Assembly: GCA_021234155.1 (NCBI GenBank)
Contig: JAJEKV010000072.1
Span: 2,230,436-2,294,435, forward strand
DNA length: 64,000 nucleotides
Direction: 5' to 3'
Source: Isoetes taiwanensis
Lineage: Eukaryota; Streptophyta; Lycopodiopsida; Isoetales; Isoetaceae
Each line of letters starts with the position of its first letter. Within the stretch, counting starts at the first letter, position 1. The notes under the pieces are model-generated. The model was given only the letters and a program-made list of their open reading frames with translations, ran no database searches and was not told the origin of the DNA. Below, piece by piece: positions 1 to 12,665 of the stretch. Position numbers and translations under genes: made by a program.

Positions 1-242
1 ATAAGAATCGGTTTGAATTGGTGCATTGAACTCTTAAACTCCGTGGAGGTTTGTAACATGGCAACTTCGATGGTGCTTATCTACTCGAATGGGATATATG
101 GTAAACCCTGATCCAATCCAAGACCTTGCCATTGCCAAGAGGGTCATGGCAAAACATCGACGCAAAAGGACGGAGTATACCAGATAAAACCCAGATAAAA
201 CCCAGGCCAGGCCATGAGGACTCCTAAATCGAAAGGGGGCCA

Positions 243-1440
243 ATGGATGGAATAGACATTCTAGAAGAGGTTATTGAATATGGCATTTCCACTAGAGAGG
301 CTTTTAGGAGGTCTAGTATACCTGAATCTACTATTAGGGACTGGCAGTATGGTAGGATCACTCACAAGCAAAAGAAGCATCCTCACGTGTTTGGTACCCA
401 CCAAGAAGAGGAACTGGTTGCTTGGGCTTTGGAAAGGCAGCCTTAGGCATGTGGGTCACTCTTAGTGCAGTGAAAGAGAAGGTAGTTCAGATGTGCAGTA
501 ATGGCGAGATATCCACAAGCATGGGTCTGCCCGGTACAAGTGCTCGAAGCTATTCAAGCAAAGACATCCCCACATATTTTTGAGGAGTGCATGAACCTTG
601 AGTGCACTAGCCATAAACCAGAACCTAAACATGTTTTTTTTGGGCCTGAAGGGAATATATGATGAATTTCAATTACCTCCATCTAGGATATGGAATGTAG
701 ATGAGATTGGTATCCATGATGTCAAAGTTAGGGGTTTGAAGCTAATTGCAAGGAGTGCACGAGAGTTATGAATAGCAGGGAATAGATGACAAGCTTGATT
801 TGGGTGAATGCGAAGGGATTTAAGCTGCTAAACTTGTACGTCTTCTATGGCACAAGGATGAAGCCAGACTATCTCAGCAGGCGTGAGGAAGAGGCAGTTC
901 AAGCAGTGCAACCAAATGGATAGTTGACCACAGAACTCTTCAAGTCATGGCTTGATTGAGAGCTCTTTGGGGTGTCACTCCCCAAAAGCCACATCTGATA
1001 TTTTTGGATGGCCACATTAGCCATGTTGACTTAGAGGTAATATTGGCTGCCAAAGAGTATGACATTCAATTTGCACTATTGACTGTCCACACTTTGTCAA
1101 AAGCTCCAACTCCTTGATGTCGCTTGCTTTGTCCCTTATAAGCTGCATTTGAAAAGCTTAGAAGTCCGTACATGGTGATGAGGGGCAAGCAAAATAAAAA
1201 AGAGAGGAGATTGCTCAATTAATCTAATTCAATATAGGCAGGTTTGACTCCAGATAAGATAAGGGCTGACTTCAAAGCTACTAGAATTTACACCTTTGAC
1301 AATAGAAAGTCAAAGCCTCATTGACTGGAGATGCAATTGGACACGCTAAAAGCAAGGGAATGGACTCTAGGTCATGACACAGGTATAGCAACATATGTTT
1401 GACCATGGAGATGATTCGAGTGAAGGTGGTGAGGACGAGC
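243..1440 (+). pseudogene. pogo/Tigger-like DDE transposase, decayed
   Basis: The open start (243-446) reads as a helix-turn-helix DNA-binding domain of the CENP-B/pogo type (ISTREAFRRSSIPESTIRDW). Downstream, across several stops and frameshifts, the DDE catalytic core can be followed. Around 660-720 there is RIWNVDEIGI with the first Asp. At about 985-1075 LIFLDGHISHVDLEV carries the second Asp. After that comes the usual linker about an alpha helix leading to a terminal TPDKIRADFKATRIY segment near 1250-1290. In this family the protein cuts and pastes DNA using a DD[E/D] site with TA target duplications. I could not find terminal inverted repeats. Many stops make it a pseudogene. The family call rests on recalled motif order and is fairly safe; the exact subfamily is not. 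Confidence 0.75.
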
Positions 1441-1714
1441 TGCTATGTACTCTCCAAGTTGTGGAGGTTAAACACACGAGATATGAAGTGTTCAATCTTG
1501 GCAGCAACAGTGCTCATCAACAGGAGAATGCCAATGTTGTAGCGCGTCATGGCACATCTTGTAGAACATGAAGCTTCCAAGGCATGCAGGGAGGGTCACC
1601 ATATCTAGAACCATGATCCCAATGGCATGTTTCACATAGAAAAAGTAGTCTGCCAACAACATGTGAGTGTGGTGAATCACCAGGTCATTGTCTAATCTCA
1701 CTGTAGACATGTTC

Positions 1715-2345
1715 TACTCGGGACTAAAGGAAATATACGATGAATTTCAATTCCTCCCATGCAAGATATGGAATGTAAATGGGACAGGTATCTAAGCTAT
1801 CAAAGTTAGGGGTTTTGAAGATAATTGCAAGAAAAGGTGCACGAGATGTAAGTGAGGTTGTCATGAATAGTAGGGAATAGGTGACAATCTTGGTTTATGT
1901 GAATGCTGAAGGAATTAGGGTGTCAAACTTGTACATCTTCAAGGGCAAAAGGATGAAGGTAGACTATGTCAACAGGTGTGAGGAAGGGGCAGTTCAAACA
2001 GTACAACCAAATAGATGGATGACCACAGAACTATTCAAATCATGGCTTGATTTAAAATTCCTAGGGATGTCATTACGGAAGGCCACATCTAATATTTTTG
2101 GATGGCCACAACAATCATGTTGACTTAGAGGTCATACTGGCTGCTAAAGAATATGACATCCATTTTGCAATGTTGCTTGTCTGCTCTTCGTCATAGGTTA
2201 CAACCCCTTAATGTCACCTGCTTTGCCCCTTAAAAGCTGCATTCAAGAGGCTTAGAGGTCAATACATAGTGATGAGGACCAAAGAGGGAGTGAGTTGTTG
2301 AATTAATCTTCGATGCAATATAGGCAGGTTAAGCTCCAGATAGGA
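1715..2345 (+). pseudogene. second, partial copy of the pogo-like DDE core
   Basis: This segment repeats the middle of the transposase at 640-1260 at clearly diverged identity: a KEIYDEFQF motif near 1730, then KIWNVNGTGI with the first catalytic Asp replaced by Asn in WNVN, then an 80-residue open piece at 1881-2123 matching the same part of copy one (VNAEGIRVSNLYIFKGKRMK). It has no HTH part. It is either a partial tandem duplication of the first element or a nested second insertion. Both copies are dead. Confidence 0.65.
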
Positions 2346-2420
2346 ACCGAAGAGACAGAGACAATGCCATAAATAGAAGCAACAAACTGGGTTTGATCAA
2401 GCTTAAAATAAACCTAAAAC

Positions 2421-2807
2421 CTGGGTCTATGATTAAATGAAGTGAAGGAGAAATGTGAAACCTGATATCCGTTCATGTTGTTGATGCTGCTCTGCCCCTA
2501 CAGCTAACGCCATAGCCAGACCACCATAATAGCATAACTCTTACGGTCTCCTATGGCACTTAAATGAATATTGCATATCAGAAACTTACCTTATTGTTGT
2601 ACACTTGGATAAACAAACTGGGTCTATGATTAAATGAAGTGAAGGAGAAATGTAAAACCTGATATCCGTTCATGTTGTTGATGCTGCTCTGCCCCTACAG
2701 CTAACGCCATAGCCAGACCACCATAATAGCATAACTCTTACAGTCTCCCATGGCACTTAAATGAATATTGCATATCAGAAACTTACCTTATTGTTGTACA
2801 CTTGGAT
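2421..2807. repeat. 190-bp direct tandem duplication
   Basis: Positions 2421-2610 and 2618-2807 are almost identical 190-bp blocks (starting CTGGGTCTATGATTAAATG, ending ACACTTGGAT) separated by seven bases. Only a few substitutions are visible, so the duplication is recent compared with the transposase beside it. No coding signal was seen in it. Confidence 0.9.
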
Positions 2808-5598
2808 GCTCTAATCATAATCAATCACAACTCTTATGCATGTATCTTTGATTGTCTCATTGGACTTTTGTTGCGAGCTATATGAGGATGAATCAATGAA
2901 TGCAACAAAAAAATGCATATTGAATTATTCATTCTGAATCTCAAAATCTACATGCAGACTATAAGAGCATCTTCAACATGAATATAATCCTTTTTTGAAA
3001 CAATCTGAAACAACTATGTCAAAATATGCATATCTACCAAAGATATATAGATGATTACTTCCAAATTATAGACGATTCTAGAATGTCAAAACATCTACAG
3101 CAAATTCTTGAACCACCTGTTGGACATAAAATATACCTCCAAAACATCTATGGCTTGCAGCTCCCTGCAACTCTTGAGCAAATGAAAAGATTCTGCCTTG
3201 TCAAATTTGCAGCTTGCATTCAAAAGCCAGAACACAACCATAGAATCTTATCTTTATCAGTAAAGTATTCAAGTGGTCGAAGCCCTCTTTGCAAATATAG
3301 ATGAATAGAAAACAAAAGATCCTTGTAGATTGAAGGCAAACTTGGACTATTTTTACCACCAAATTTGATAATGGCCACTAAAAATCGAGTTTTGGAGCCT
3401 CTGGAAATGGTAAAAACATAAAACCAAGACTGGAGAGCCGGATCTGTCTATATATAAATGCTCAAACGCACCTTGGAGCTTGTCAAAATAAGCGAACCAG
3501 TGGTCGAAATTGCCATCAACCTTGAGTCTTACCCATCAATTTCAAAATTACCACTTTAAGGACATATTGAAATTTATTGACTTGACTCTGAACCATCATC
3601 TATGTTTGAAGGACATGAAAAGAGATTGAATATGGAGGAAAAAGAGAGAACGTGAAAAAGGAAAGAGAATGAGAGAAGATATCTTTACAGTATGTGTTGC
3701 CTATAAGATTCCTGCTGCTTTTTTTTACTATCAAGTGGCTTTGATAAAAGACCAACTTGATTAGTATCACCAAATTTGATGGCATCTTCAATGACTTGCT
3801 TTTCCATAACATTTTTATTATTGTTTAGAGGGTCTTCGTCTTTAATTTTGGTATGGCTCTCATTCTTTATAAAATTTACAACATCGTATAAAAACTTATC
3901 ACAAAATACTCTCTCTGGCTCCACAGCTACGGTAGAGATCAAAAGTTATGGCCCAAAAACTAATTGATGAAGTTGCTTTTTGAGTATTTATTGCGATTAA
4001 AGAGAAGGAAAGTACAATTAATAAGCAAGAGAAAATATGACATGGAATTTTTCTTTCGAGGCCATTTTGAGACCCCAAATCCGCCCTAATGATATATATG
4101 AAAACAATGTTCGAAGGTTTCACCATTAATCTAGCTTTCTCTCTCATATTCCTTTTGTATTTTGAAGTTGTGGTGGAAACTGAGAGTTGTATGTGCCTCA
4201 AAATCGTGTTACTTCAAACAAGATATGCTGAGAAATTCGGAGGCTGGGCATTTAGAGTAATTGAGCAATGTTCTTTTGGTCTCAGATACACCATCTTTTT
4301 CGCATTCAGCAGGCAGCATTGCTTGCACTTGATTGCAGGTAAGAGAATTTCTTTTCTTCTCTAAATGTAGCACTCTTTTATAGTCCTAAGGTTTAAGTCT
4401 TAACGTTAATTCGTCCTCCAGTCCTGCTCCTTCGAAGTTAAGAGAGATTTTGCAGACATTTATCTGCAGTCATCTCTATCTCAGTAAGTTTTAAAAAATA
4501 TTTACAAAGCATTTGCTATAATAATGTAAGATTGTACATCTTCTGGCTGCCTGAGCAGAGCACTGCCTTAATGTGAGACACACTTTGATTTTTGCTGTTA
4601 TAAACATGATATCGATATGACAGCCGTGATCATATGAATCTTCTAGGCATATCTTCTGTATGAAAATGGAGTATGATATTCTTTGGCGGGACCTTCAGAT
4701 GGGATTATCTCTGTTTTGACAGAGATGATCTACCATAATTCAAGTGCACTGACAGTTGCCAAGATTTCTGTGGGAAATCAATCTCTTACATTTTCAGGTG
4801 AGCTTTTAAATACGTATTATTTAGGTATTTTGTGTTATAGTCTGGCACAAGTCATTTATGTATCTTTGGTTTCATTTTTCATTCTTAATGGCCATGACGT
4901 CGTCCCAATTCAGGAAAACGGACAGTGTATTTCACAAGTATGGATGCTTTGCTGGGTTTATGCTTTAGACATGCCAAGCTGGTTGCTTTCTAGCTTCTCC
5001 ATTGAGGATTGTTAGTATGTCAGCAAGCAGGAGTTGCTTTTATGTTAGAAGACCCTTCCAGGTGGCAGAATGTAGAGAACGAAGGATATGTTGGGGAGCC
5101 ATAATAGCCCAAGCAAGATGACTTGACAAAAAACATTACAATTATAGGTACGATTCCTCATTTTGATTTTCTTCATGGTTGTCTCATAAGGCTCTGCCTT
5201 AGCATTACATTTCTTTTGGTTTTTGTTTTGTGATTCTGAAATCTATATTCTGCATTTCTTTTCACTGAATGTGGTCTAATAATATCTCTGATTGATGTGC
5301 AAGTTTATGTGTACCTTCAAACTAGAAAAGAAAGCATTCATGCTTTGAGGGCAATATTATCTGACAAATAGAATGTGCAGATAGTTTGTTTTCTTTGTTG
5401 TCACAATTGTTTTAAATTTTGAAAATGTGCTAGATAAGCCTGCTAGAAGCAGATTTCCCTTTCCCAATCACAGCATAATGCTTTTTGTACAAATACTTCT
5501 TAAATTTTTGGTTGGATTAAAGCATTTTACTTTCAGATAAGACTGGACATCCTTGCTGTTACAGATGTAAACGGAGATCGGTAGCTCTGGTGTTGTAT
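2808..5598. other. non-coding or unrecognised, scattered short ORFs
   Basis: No recognisable gene. A 92-codon frame at 3026-3304 (+), an 85-codon polar, lysine-rich frame at 3685-3942 (-) and a 110-codon frame at 4683-5015 (+) have no match I know. Candidate splice donors sit at 4339 (GCAG|GTAAGA) and 4797 (CAG|GTGAGC), so part of a plant gene with short exons could lie here, but I cannot build a consistent model. Confidence 0.3.
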
Positions 5599-5740
5599 TG
5601 TCCAGCTATAACATATCTAATTGCATGAGATTGCTTGATTCTTATAAAGGACATAATATTAGATTGTACTGTCCAGCTATAACATATCTAATTGCATGAG
5701 ATTGTTTGATTCTTATAAAGGACATAATATTAGATTGGAC
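5599..5740. repeat. 71-bp tandem duplication
   Basis: The 71-bp unit beginning TGTCCAGCTATAACATATC occurs at 5599-5669 and 5670-5740, nearly identical. Confidence 0.85.
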
Positions 5741-5810
5741 TGTAGTTGATGTGCATTTCTCTTGCAGAAATGTGACAAGCCAAAAATTTTTAAACTACAA
5801 AGATCCTGCA

Positions 5811-6180
5811 CAGAAATAGCTCTTTGAAAATGTTGGTATGCATTCCTCTTGCGGCAACGCAGTAGATCTAATGCAGTAGGTCTAAACTTTGGAAGGTCCT
5901 ACATTTGTGGCTCTTTGAAAATGTTGCTATGCATTCCTATTGCGGCAATGCGATAGATCTAAACTTTGGAAGGTTCTACATTTGGTTTTAACCACTCTAC
6001 AGAGGTGTCTGCACAGAAATAGATTTTTAAGGATTCTTCATTTGGAAGGTCCTACATCTGTGGCTCTTTGAAAATGTTGCCATGTATTCCTATTGCAGCA
6101 ATGCGGTAGGTCTAAACTTTGAAAGGTTCCACATCTGGTTTTGACCACTCTACAGACGTGTCTGCACAGAAATAGATTTC
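5811..6180. repeat. three diverged copies of a 90-150-bp repeat
   Basis: The phrase GCTCTTTGAAAATGTTG recurs at about 5818, 5910 and 6062, each followed by a shared GCATTCCT..TTGCGGCAA..CG block. The last two also share an ACCACTCTACAGA..GTGTCTGCACAGAAATAG end. Spacing of 92 and 152 bp shows one copy is shorter. Non-coding. Confidence 0.8.
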
Positions 6181-6394
6181 GTAAGAATTCTTCATGTGAG
6201 AATATTGTAACTACAGCCTTGGCCAAGAAGTATGAAAGATTGACCATGTTTGTCTGGTATTTGATGAATTATGAACTTCATATCTTGAATTTCTATAGTA
6301 GTTCTATTATGCCACCACTGAAATCTCTTTTGTTAAATGGGTCTGGCCGAAGTGTCTTTATTGAAACCCATGAAATGTTGGTATTATCTACATG

Positions 6395-6515
6395 GTTGTA
6401 TCCATAACCACGAATAAGTCTAACAAACAAAGGTTGTATCCATAACCACGAATAAGTCTAACAAAGTTATATCTCCATAACCATGAATAAGTCTAGACAA
6501 AGTTATATCTCCATA
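6395..6515. repeat. short tandem repeat of about 35 bp, three copies
   Basis: The unit TCCATAACCACGAATAAGTC followed by TAACAAA occurs three times in a row, the last copy with substitutions and a small insertion. Confidence 0.8.
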
Positions 6516-6714
6516 TTTGAACATAAGTGCAACGTCTATGGCAAATAATTGTAACTATATCATGATTTAAACGTGCATGCTTCCCTACCATGGCAAGAAC
6601 ATGATCATATATAGCGACGTATGATGTTATCTATGTACAAATCAAGTTGATTAAAAAGTTATTTCGATATTATGTATGAGAAGCCACATGTTCTAGAGAT
6701 AGGGCTGCTAAAGC

Positions 6715-7388
6715 TTGACAACACCTGGCAACCATTACTCCTCGGACAACACATCTAAATACAACTATTTTAGCCCATAAAGCATCAAGTTCAAAGTTGA
6801 AGTTCACTCGAGATATCCCAACCTTCTCTTTCCATATTCTCATATCCCAACCTTCTCTTTCCATATTTTCATACTAAAGAATAATCGATATCCAAATTCG
6901 CACAACGCATCCACAAACAAATAATACATGGTACTATCCCATCTCACAAATGGGATAGTACCTGGCAACCATTACTCCTCGGACAACACATCTAAATACA
7001 ACTATTTTAGCCCATAAAGCATCAAGTTCAAAGTTGAAGTTCACTCGAGATATCCCAACCTTCTCTTTCCATATTCTCATATCCCAACCTTCTCTTTCCA
7101 TATTTTCATACTAAAGAATAATCGATATCCAAATTCGCACAACGCATTGACAACACCTGGCAACCATTACTCCTCGGACAACACATCTAAATACAACTAT
7201 TTTAGCCCATAAAGCATCAAGTTCAAAGTTGAAGTTCACTCGAGATATCCCAACCTTCTCTTTCCATATTCTCATATCCCAACCTTCTCTTTCCATATTT
7301 TCATACTAAAGAATACTCGATATCCAAATTCGCACAATGCATCCACAAACAAATAATACATGGTACTATCCCATGTCACAAATGGGGA
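6715..7388. repeat. three tandem copies of a 186-246-bp unit
   Basis: Copies start at 6715, 6961 and 7147. Each holds CTGGCAACCATTACTCCTCG through CCATATTTTCATACTAAAG. The first and third extend further with CATCCACAAACAAATAATAC. On the minus strand each copy keeps the same open reading frame of about 50 codons (GWDMRIWKEKVGISRVNF), which runs on at 7272-7598 into further open frame. I do not recognise the protein. It may be a fragment of a gene that was duplicated with the DNA. Confidence 0.8.
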
Positions 7389-8740
7389 GTCATCTTCACT
7401 AAAACTTTGACCAATAGCATTAGAGTCATTTTGACCAAATATGGACATGGAAAATGCATGAAATGAAGAGCTTCTAACTTCTAGCTTGCTAAATGACAAG
7501 TTATTAGTATATCCATCTTTTAATGATTGTATACAATGTTTCAACTCTTTTGATCGAATTGGAATACAATATTTCAATGCTAGCACTGCTCGAAACATGT
7601 CTCACATTGCTATAAGTGGTCCAATTAGCCCACTTATGTAACTTCATTTTGACTTGGCCAACTCTTGGTCCAATATAGACATTAGGCAAGAATTTCAAAA
7701 CACTGAACTTCGTTGGCCACATCAAAACAATGGCAATCAAGCTTTTATTGTTGAATGTATTTAGGCCTTGCTTTTTCAACAAACGTCAATTGTTAAGAAT
7801 GCATCCTAGACCTTGGTTTGCGAAATTCTTGAAGCACACGTCACGTTTCCTACTGGATCTAGCCCAGCCTACCAGCTACATACTCAACGCTTTGACTCTA
7901 TGCCTATTGGAAGTAACCAGAAACATACTCAACACTTTGACTCTATGCCTACTGGAAGTAACCAGAAACATTGCTATTTTGAACAGGAAATTTGCTCCAT
8001 TCCAGCTAGAAGTAACAAGAAAAATTGCTATTTCTAGCAAGAAAACCCTGCTATTTCTAAACTGTGCCTGTTAGATCTAGCTTAACTACATACTCATACT
8101 CCATTCTTTCCTACTATTTCCAAACTATAGTGTGAATTTTCAAGATTCTGGAGTATTTTTCGATCGAAATTCAAACTTCAATAGACATGTAGAACCCAAA
8201 TGCTCAACTACCCCCTCTCTCCCCCCTCCATGAAACCTTTATCCAACATCCAAACTTAGTTTAAAAAAAGCATTTCCACAAGATATGATTCATAGACCAA
8301 ATTGATTAGATGTTGTTCTATTTACTACCGACGATTTCACAACTCTTAATCCTAAGAGGTGCAACGAAGATGTGAAATATTACTGGTATACAACTTTTTA
8401 ATTAACATAATTTGATCAATGTCATGCCTCCCCTTCTAGAAATCTTATGATAAAAGGCCTTCTAGATTGGAAATGTCTGAATCTTCTATATGGCTACAGT
8501 TTCGTGGTTGTGCAACTTGGTAAGTTCAATGCATTTTTTCTAATATATGTCCTTTGTATAGATACCAACTTCGTTTGAATATATACGATAGGTATATAAG
8601 TGTGGTGGTATGGTGCATAAGTTTATAGCATAAAACGCATCAGCTGTCTGCTCTAGGCAGGTAGGCCACACATCAGAAAAATCAAATTTAAAAAATAGAT
8701 ATCAATCCATTTAGTCCTGTCGAGTTCACATGGATCTAAA
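7389..8740. other. no recognised gene; open minus-strand frames
   Basis: Two overlapping minus frames (7272-7598 and 7504-7782) are open for about 90-108 codons without a recognisable domain. A 45-bp tandem duplication lies at 7880-7969 (unit contains TTTGACTCTATGCCTA). The rest is AT-rich with nothing I can name. If the Helitron end at 8741-8768 belongs to a long element, this DNA may be its cargo. Confidence 0.3.
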
Positions 8741-8768
8741 GCCCGGCAACGCCGGGCACCATAACTAG
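8741..8768 (+). mobile_element. Helitron 3' terminus (hairpin plus CTAG)
   Basis: A perfect 7-bp stem (GCCCGGC, loop AAC, GCCGGGC, 8741-8757) is followed seven bases later by CTAG at 8765-8768 and then a T. Plant Helitrons end with a short GC hairpin, then about ten bases, then CTRR, inserted before a T. The hairpin and spacing resemble the end of the full element at 50536. The matching 5' TC end was not found upstream, so the length of this element is unknown. Confidence 0.65.
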
Positions 8769-9046
8769 TATGGTTTAATATGGTTATGGTTTTAATGGTC
8801 ATATGGTTTATATTTAATATGCTTGTATGGTTTTATATAGTTTATATGGTCATATTTGTGGTGTTCAAGGCTATATGGTTTTAATGTGTGCTCTTTCATT
8901 CAGGGAGCATGTGAGATGAGCAAAATGGAGCCAACAGGACATTGCTCTAGGCTCCAATGGAGGAAGATGGCCTGCTTATTGTTGCACCCTTGCAATGAGA
9001 CGGTATTTGCAGAGGCATCATAACTGCAGTTGATCCTTTTGATAGT
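8769..9046. other. AT-rich spacer
   Basis: Simple-sequence-like DNA built from irregular TATGGTT and TTTATATGGT words (8769-8885). No gene. Confidence 0.6.
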
Positions 9047-11791
9047 GTGAATGATGAAAGGCTGGGAGATGATCATCTTGAAGTTGGCATTGTGAAGCTT
9101 CTTATCCAAGTTGATACAATCATGTCCCAGGGAAGCTCTAGTGATTGCATTGTGTGCTCTGGGTTGTTGGCGTCCCAAACACAGTTAAGATGGCCAATTA
9201 GATATATTACACACAAGAATGGTGAGAGTCTGGAAGGCCCTACTGAACTAGATACCCCAAGGTCCACCCCAGGCCATGTGGAAGATTTAGTGGTGGATGA
9301 GCATCCTTTGATCACAAGAAAGAGGCGCTATATTTTTTTATAAAAGGCAGCCGGCTAGAAGTGACAAATATTTAGAAAGGATGGAAAGTATGGCCCCAAC
9401 CAAAGAAAACCTAGAGGCAACTAGGGGACAAGAGTGTTGCAACCTAGATTGCACAGTCCAGTACAGTGTGGATGACCTCGTGCAGATAAGGTCCCAATAC
9501 ATTGGACAGCTTCAGAAAGATAGGACTAATTTCATCTACTCCTTGTGTAGAAATTCCAGCTATGATGAAAACACAGGAAGGTTACTATATCAATTGAGAG
9601 GCCTGAAGGTATGTATGAGAGCATTGAGATGGATTCTTCGCGTGAGCAAGTCTTCATTTTACAGATACTGGGAGCAGGTTAGAAAAGGGCACAGGTTGTT
9701 CCAACATGGCAATGCATTGACTTTGAAACCTAGAGCAAACACTCTGAAGGCCATTGCAGTCTTCGAGAGCTTTGTGAGATACATGTCTCAATCTATGCCC
9801 CACAAGTCGAAGGTGAACGAGCACAGTGTGCGAGTGGTCCAAAGGGTGTTGCCACAACATTACATCCAAAAAGAGTGCCTTAAAGAGGTCAACTCCATCC
9901 TAGAAACTACTGGAGGTCGGCCTCTTTCTCAATCACATTTCGACAAGTTATGGAGCACTCACTTCTCAGACGTGAGTGTCCTGCAACACATGCCATTCTC
10001 AAAGTGAAACACTTGCATTCAACTCAAGGATACACTTGCATCAACTGCAATAGAGAAAGAAAGAATGGCAATTAGGGAGCAATTTGCAGATCACCAAAGG
10101 GACCAAATATCATGTAGACAGTTGTATTGGCAGTGGAGAACATTTTCTCAGATGCAGCCTGACAGATTTTTGTGTATAATTCATGATAAGATGGACCAAC
10201 ACAAGACTTTCTTGCCAAAGCTAGATCATTTACCCAAGCGTTGTCAAAACGCTTTTCAGATGAAAGTAAGTCTGGCGGGTGTCTTAACACATGGGCATGG
10301 AACTGGAACCTATGGTCATTTTGTGCTTGATCTATAGAGGGATGATCCAAACTTCCATGCGAGCTCTATTTTCAAGTGCTTGAGAAGACTAGAGAAAGGA
10401 TCGATAGAAGGGAGGAGGTATTCCCCATCAGCCCCCATTTTTGAGGCTTTGATGGATGATCAACCGCTTTGTTACCAAAGGCAGATAAAAAAGCTCACAT
10501 CCAAAGTGTCCAGTGAATCAAGAAGGACTTGGGATGATTTCCCTTTACTTGAGAAACAACTGCCAGAGGAGCTATGTGTTCAATTGGACAACTGTTGGAA
10601 AGAAAACAAGAATAGATGGATGTTTGGGGCAATGTCATACTTGACAGCAGTGGGAGTATTCAAAGTTGTGAAAGTGGGGTTCATGATGGTTGGGCATATG
10701 CATGATGATATAGATGCATTCTTCGGAACTTTCTCTACCAAGCTCAAGAGAGAAAACATGACTAGTCTCCCTGAACTAATGGATGTGTTTGAGAGCTGCA
10801 TTGACCCCAACCCAATGGCTTTCTTGATGGATGAGGTTGCAGATTGGAAATCATTTGTCGAGGGATACTTGCTAGATGGTAAGGATCAGTTGACAGACAC
10901 ACAAAACCACTTCAGTTCAAGTTTTGGGTTAGGGATGGAATACCAATCATGCAATATAAGTGGAGACCAGGTGACAAGTTGTGGATGCCTGTACAAGGAA
11001 TCGAGTTGTGGTAACGGGGTGCTACAGTTGAAGTTCTTATTCCTAAAGGGCAGCCAAAACCACTACCTCCTTTCAAGACTGTTAAAGACTCTAGCCAACT
11101 AGTGAAGGGCATCAAGGATTATATAACGCACTGGGATGATGTTCGAAATGGAAAGCACACCTCCACTCTTCAGAAAAATCACATGGACTCCCTAATCAAT
11201 TACTGGGAGAAAGTTGTGACATGCTTAGAAACTGAACAACCATGTGGGGGGGAGCTGAGAGACGGGTTCTTGCCAGAGTCCAGATGGGAGGGTTCTCAAG
11301 GAGCAAGCACGTCTAAGAATGTTCACTTGGGTCCTAACAAAGGTTCCAAGTGGTTTGTGGGAAGTAAGGCCTCAAAGCCGAAGTGGTTTGATCTTCCTGA
11401 GTGGGATCCCTTTGAGGACATCAAGGAAGGATACTTTGTGTTAGTAAGGCCTGATGATGAGGATTGTCCAGTATGGTTAGGGTTGGCACTCTCTGATGTA
11501 ACCACCACTATGGCTAATGGAGAGGCGCTGTGTCCTGGATTCCAAGTTCAATATTGGAAGCCCATTGGAAGATACAAGAAGGGCAACTTGAAGGAGCAAT
11601 ACACCGACTGCTGGGAGCAGAAGTGGAGGGCAAATCATGCTGATCCTCAAAGGAGGGAATTGGTGGAGTGTGTGGTATGGTCATATCCAAGTTCTCACAT
11701 TGCAAAGGACAAGACACACAAGATCCCAAAAAGGGAGATGGACAAAGCCATGAGTAACCTCCATGCTATATCATTGTATGAGGGTAGATAA
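9047..11791 (+). pseudogene. DUF7869-like transposon-associated protein, broken
   Basis: A long coding relic. Open parts are 9381-10007, 10065-10337 and 10380 to about 10905 in one frame, interrupted by TGA at 10005 and TAG at 10335. A frameshift near 10905-10920 moves to the frame of 11102-11791, with a TAA near 11011. An earlier piece, 9047-9343, joins across a run of seven T at 9331-9339. Motifs in order: MDQHKTFLP (about 10190), LAGVLTHGHGTGTYG (10270), QLDNCWKENKN (10585) and VGHMHDDIDAFFGTFS (10690). These acidic and His positions match what I recall of DUF7869 proteins, which look like RNase-H-fold transposase relatives and occur in many copies in seed-free plants and algae. Function is unproven. 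Beyond the core, a segment with KWFDLPEWDPFEDI and VWLGLALSDV is conserved-looking but unnamed. Family assignment is from memory. Confidence 0.6.
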
Positions 11792-12540
11792 TATTGAGAA
11801 GCTTGAAAACTTTCTCAACTAGTGGTTTGTAAAATTTTTGAGGAAAACAAGTTACCCAGTTCTTTGTGTGTGATGTGTAATTCTATTCAAGCATTCAATT
11901 CAGAATTTTTTTTTTCTATAGTATGAGTCCCATTTTCAGTCCGAGTCCCAAAATTCGAGATTTGACCCACTTTAATTAAATGCGGCTTCTTGCTAAAATT
12001 TCTTCCAAGATAGATTCTTGATGCTGATCCATGGCTATCGCATGCAATGTCACATGCAAATGCTTTTCTCCTTGTGCCCTTTCTCCTTTTCTTCTCCATG
12101 GATTCTAATTCAAAAAGCATTTCAAGAAGTTAATTCAAGAAGTGCAAATTAAAAGCAATGGTTTTCAATTAAGAAATAAACTACATTTAGTAAACTTTGG
12201 AAACATTAATTTGTTGGGGAGTTTGTTGGAAAGTATTATGGTGTGTAATGGCATATATATAGATGGATGGCGTACATGAATGGCTTGTCTTGAATTCAAA
12301 TTTCGTGAATTATTCCGTTCTTGCATTGCATTTGGATGTCTTGATTTTGCTTCTCTTGCAGAGTGTTTGGATGCTAGAGGTAAGTCCGCTCTCTGTTATG
12401 TTATTTTCCTAAGCTTTTGTCTTGTGCTTGCGGGCATCTGGAAATGATTCTTTGCATTATCAATATTATACTTTCCCTGTCAAATTGAAACACAGCAAAA
12501 AGTAGTATTTCAAAATTTCAAGTACTAAGGTTTGGTGCCA
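11792..12540. other. non-coding
   Basis: No gene seen. A miniature exon-like stretch (12361-12378) lies between a CTTGCAG acceptor and a GAG|GTAAGT donor, which is striking as a pair, but nothing around it gives a reading frame I can follow. Confidence 0.3.
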
Positions 12541-12665
12541 AATGGATTGTCTGCACCAGTTATTCTGGCAAGCCTGTATGCCAGCCTCTATGCACCAGCT
12601 ATTCTGGCAAGCCTCTATGCCAAATGGATTGTCTACACCAGCTATTCTGATGGCCTTTCATGAAG
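12541..12665. repeat. short interspersed direct repeats (CACCAGCTATTCTGGCAAGCC)
   Basis: AAATGGATTGTCT, CACCAG(C/T)TATTCTG and GGCAAGCCT(C/G)TATGCC recur two to three times each within 125 bp. Confidence 0.7.
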
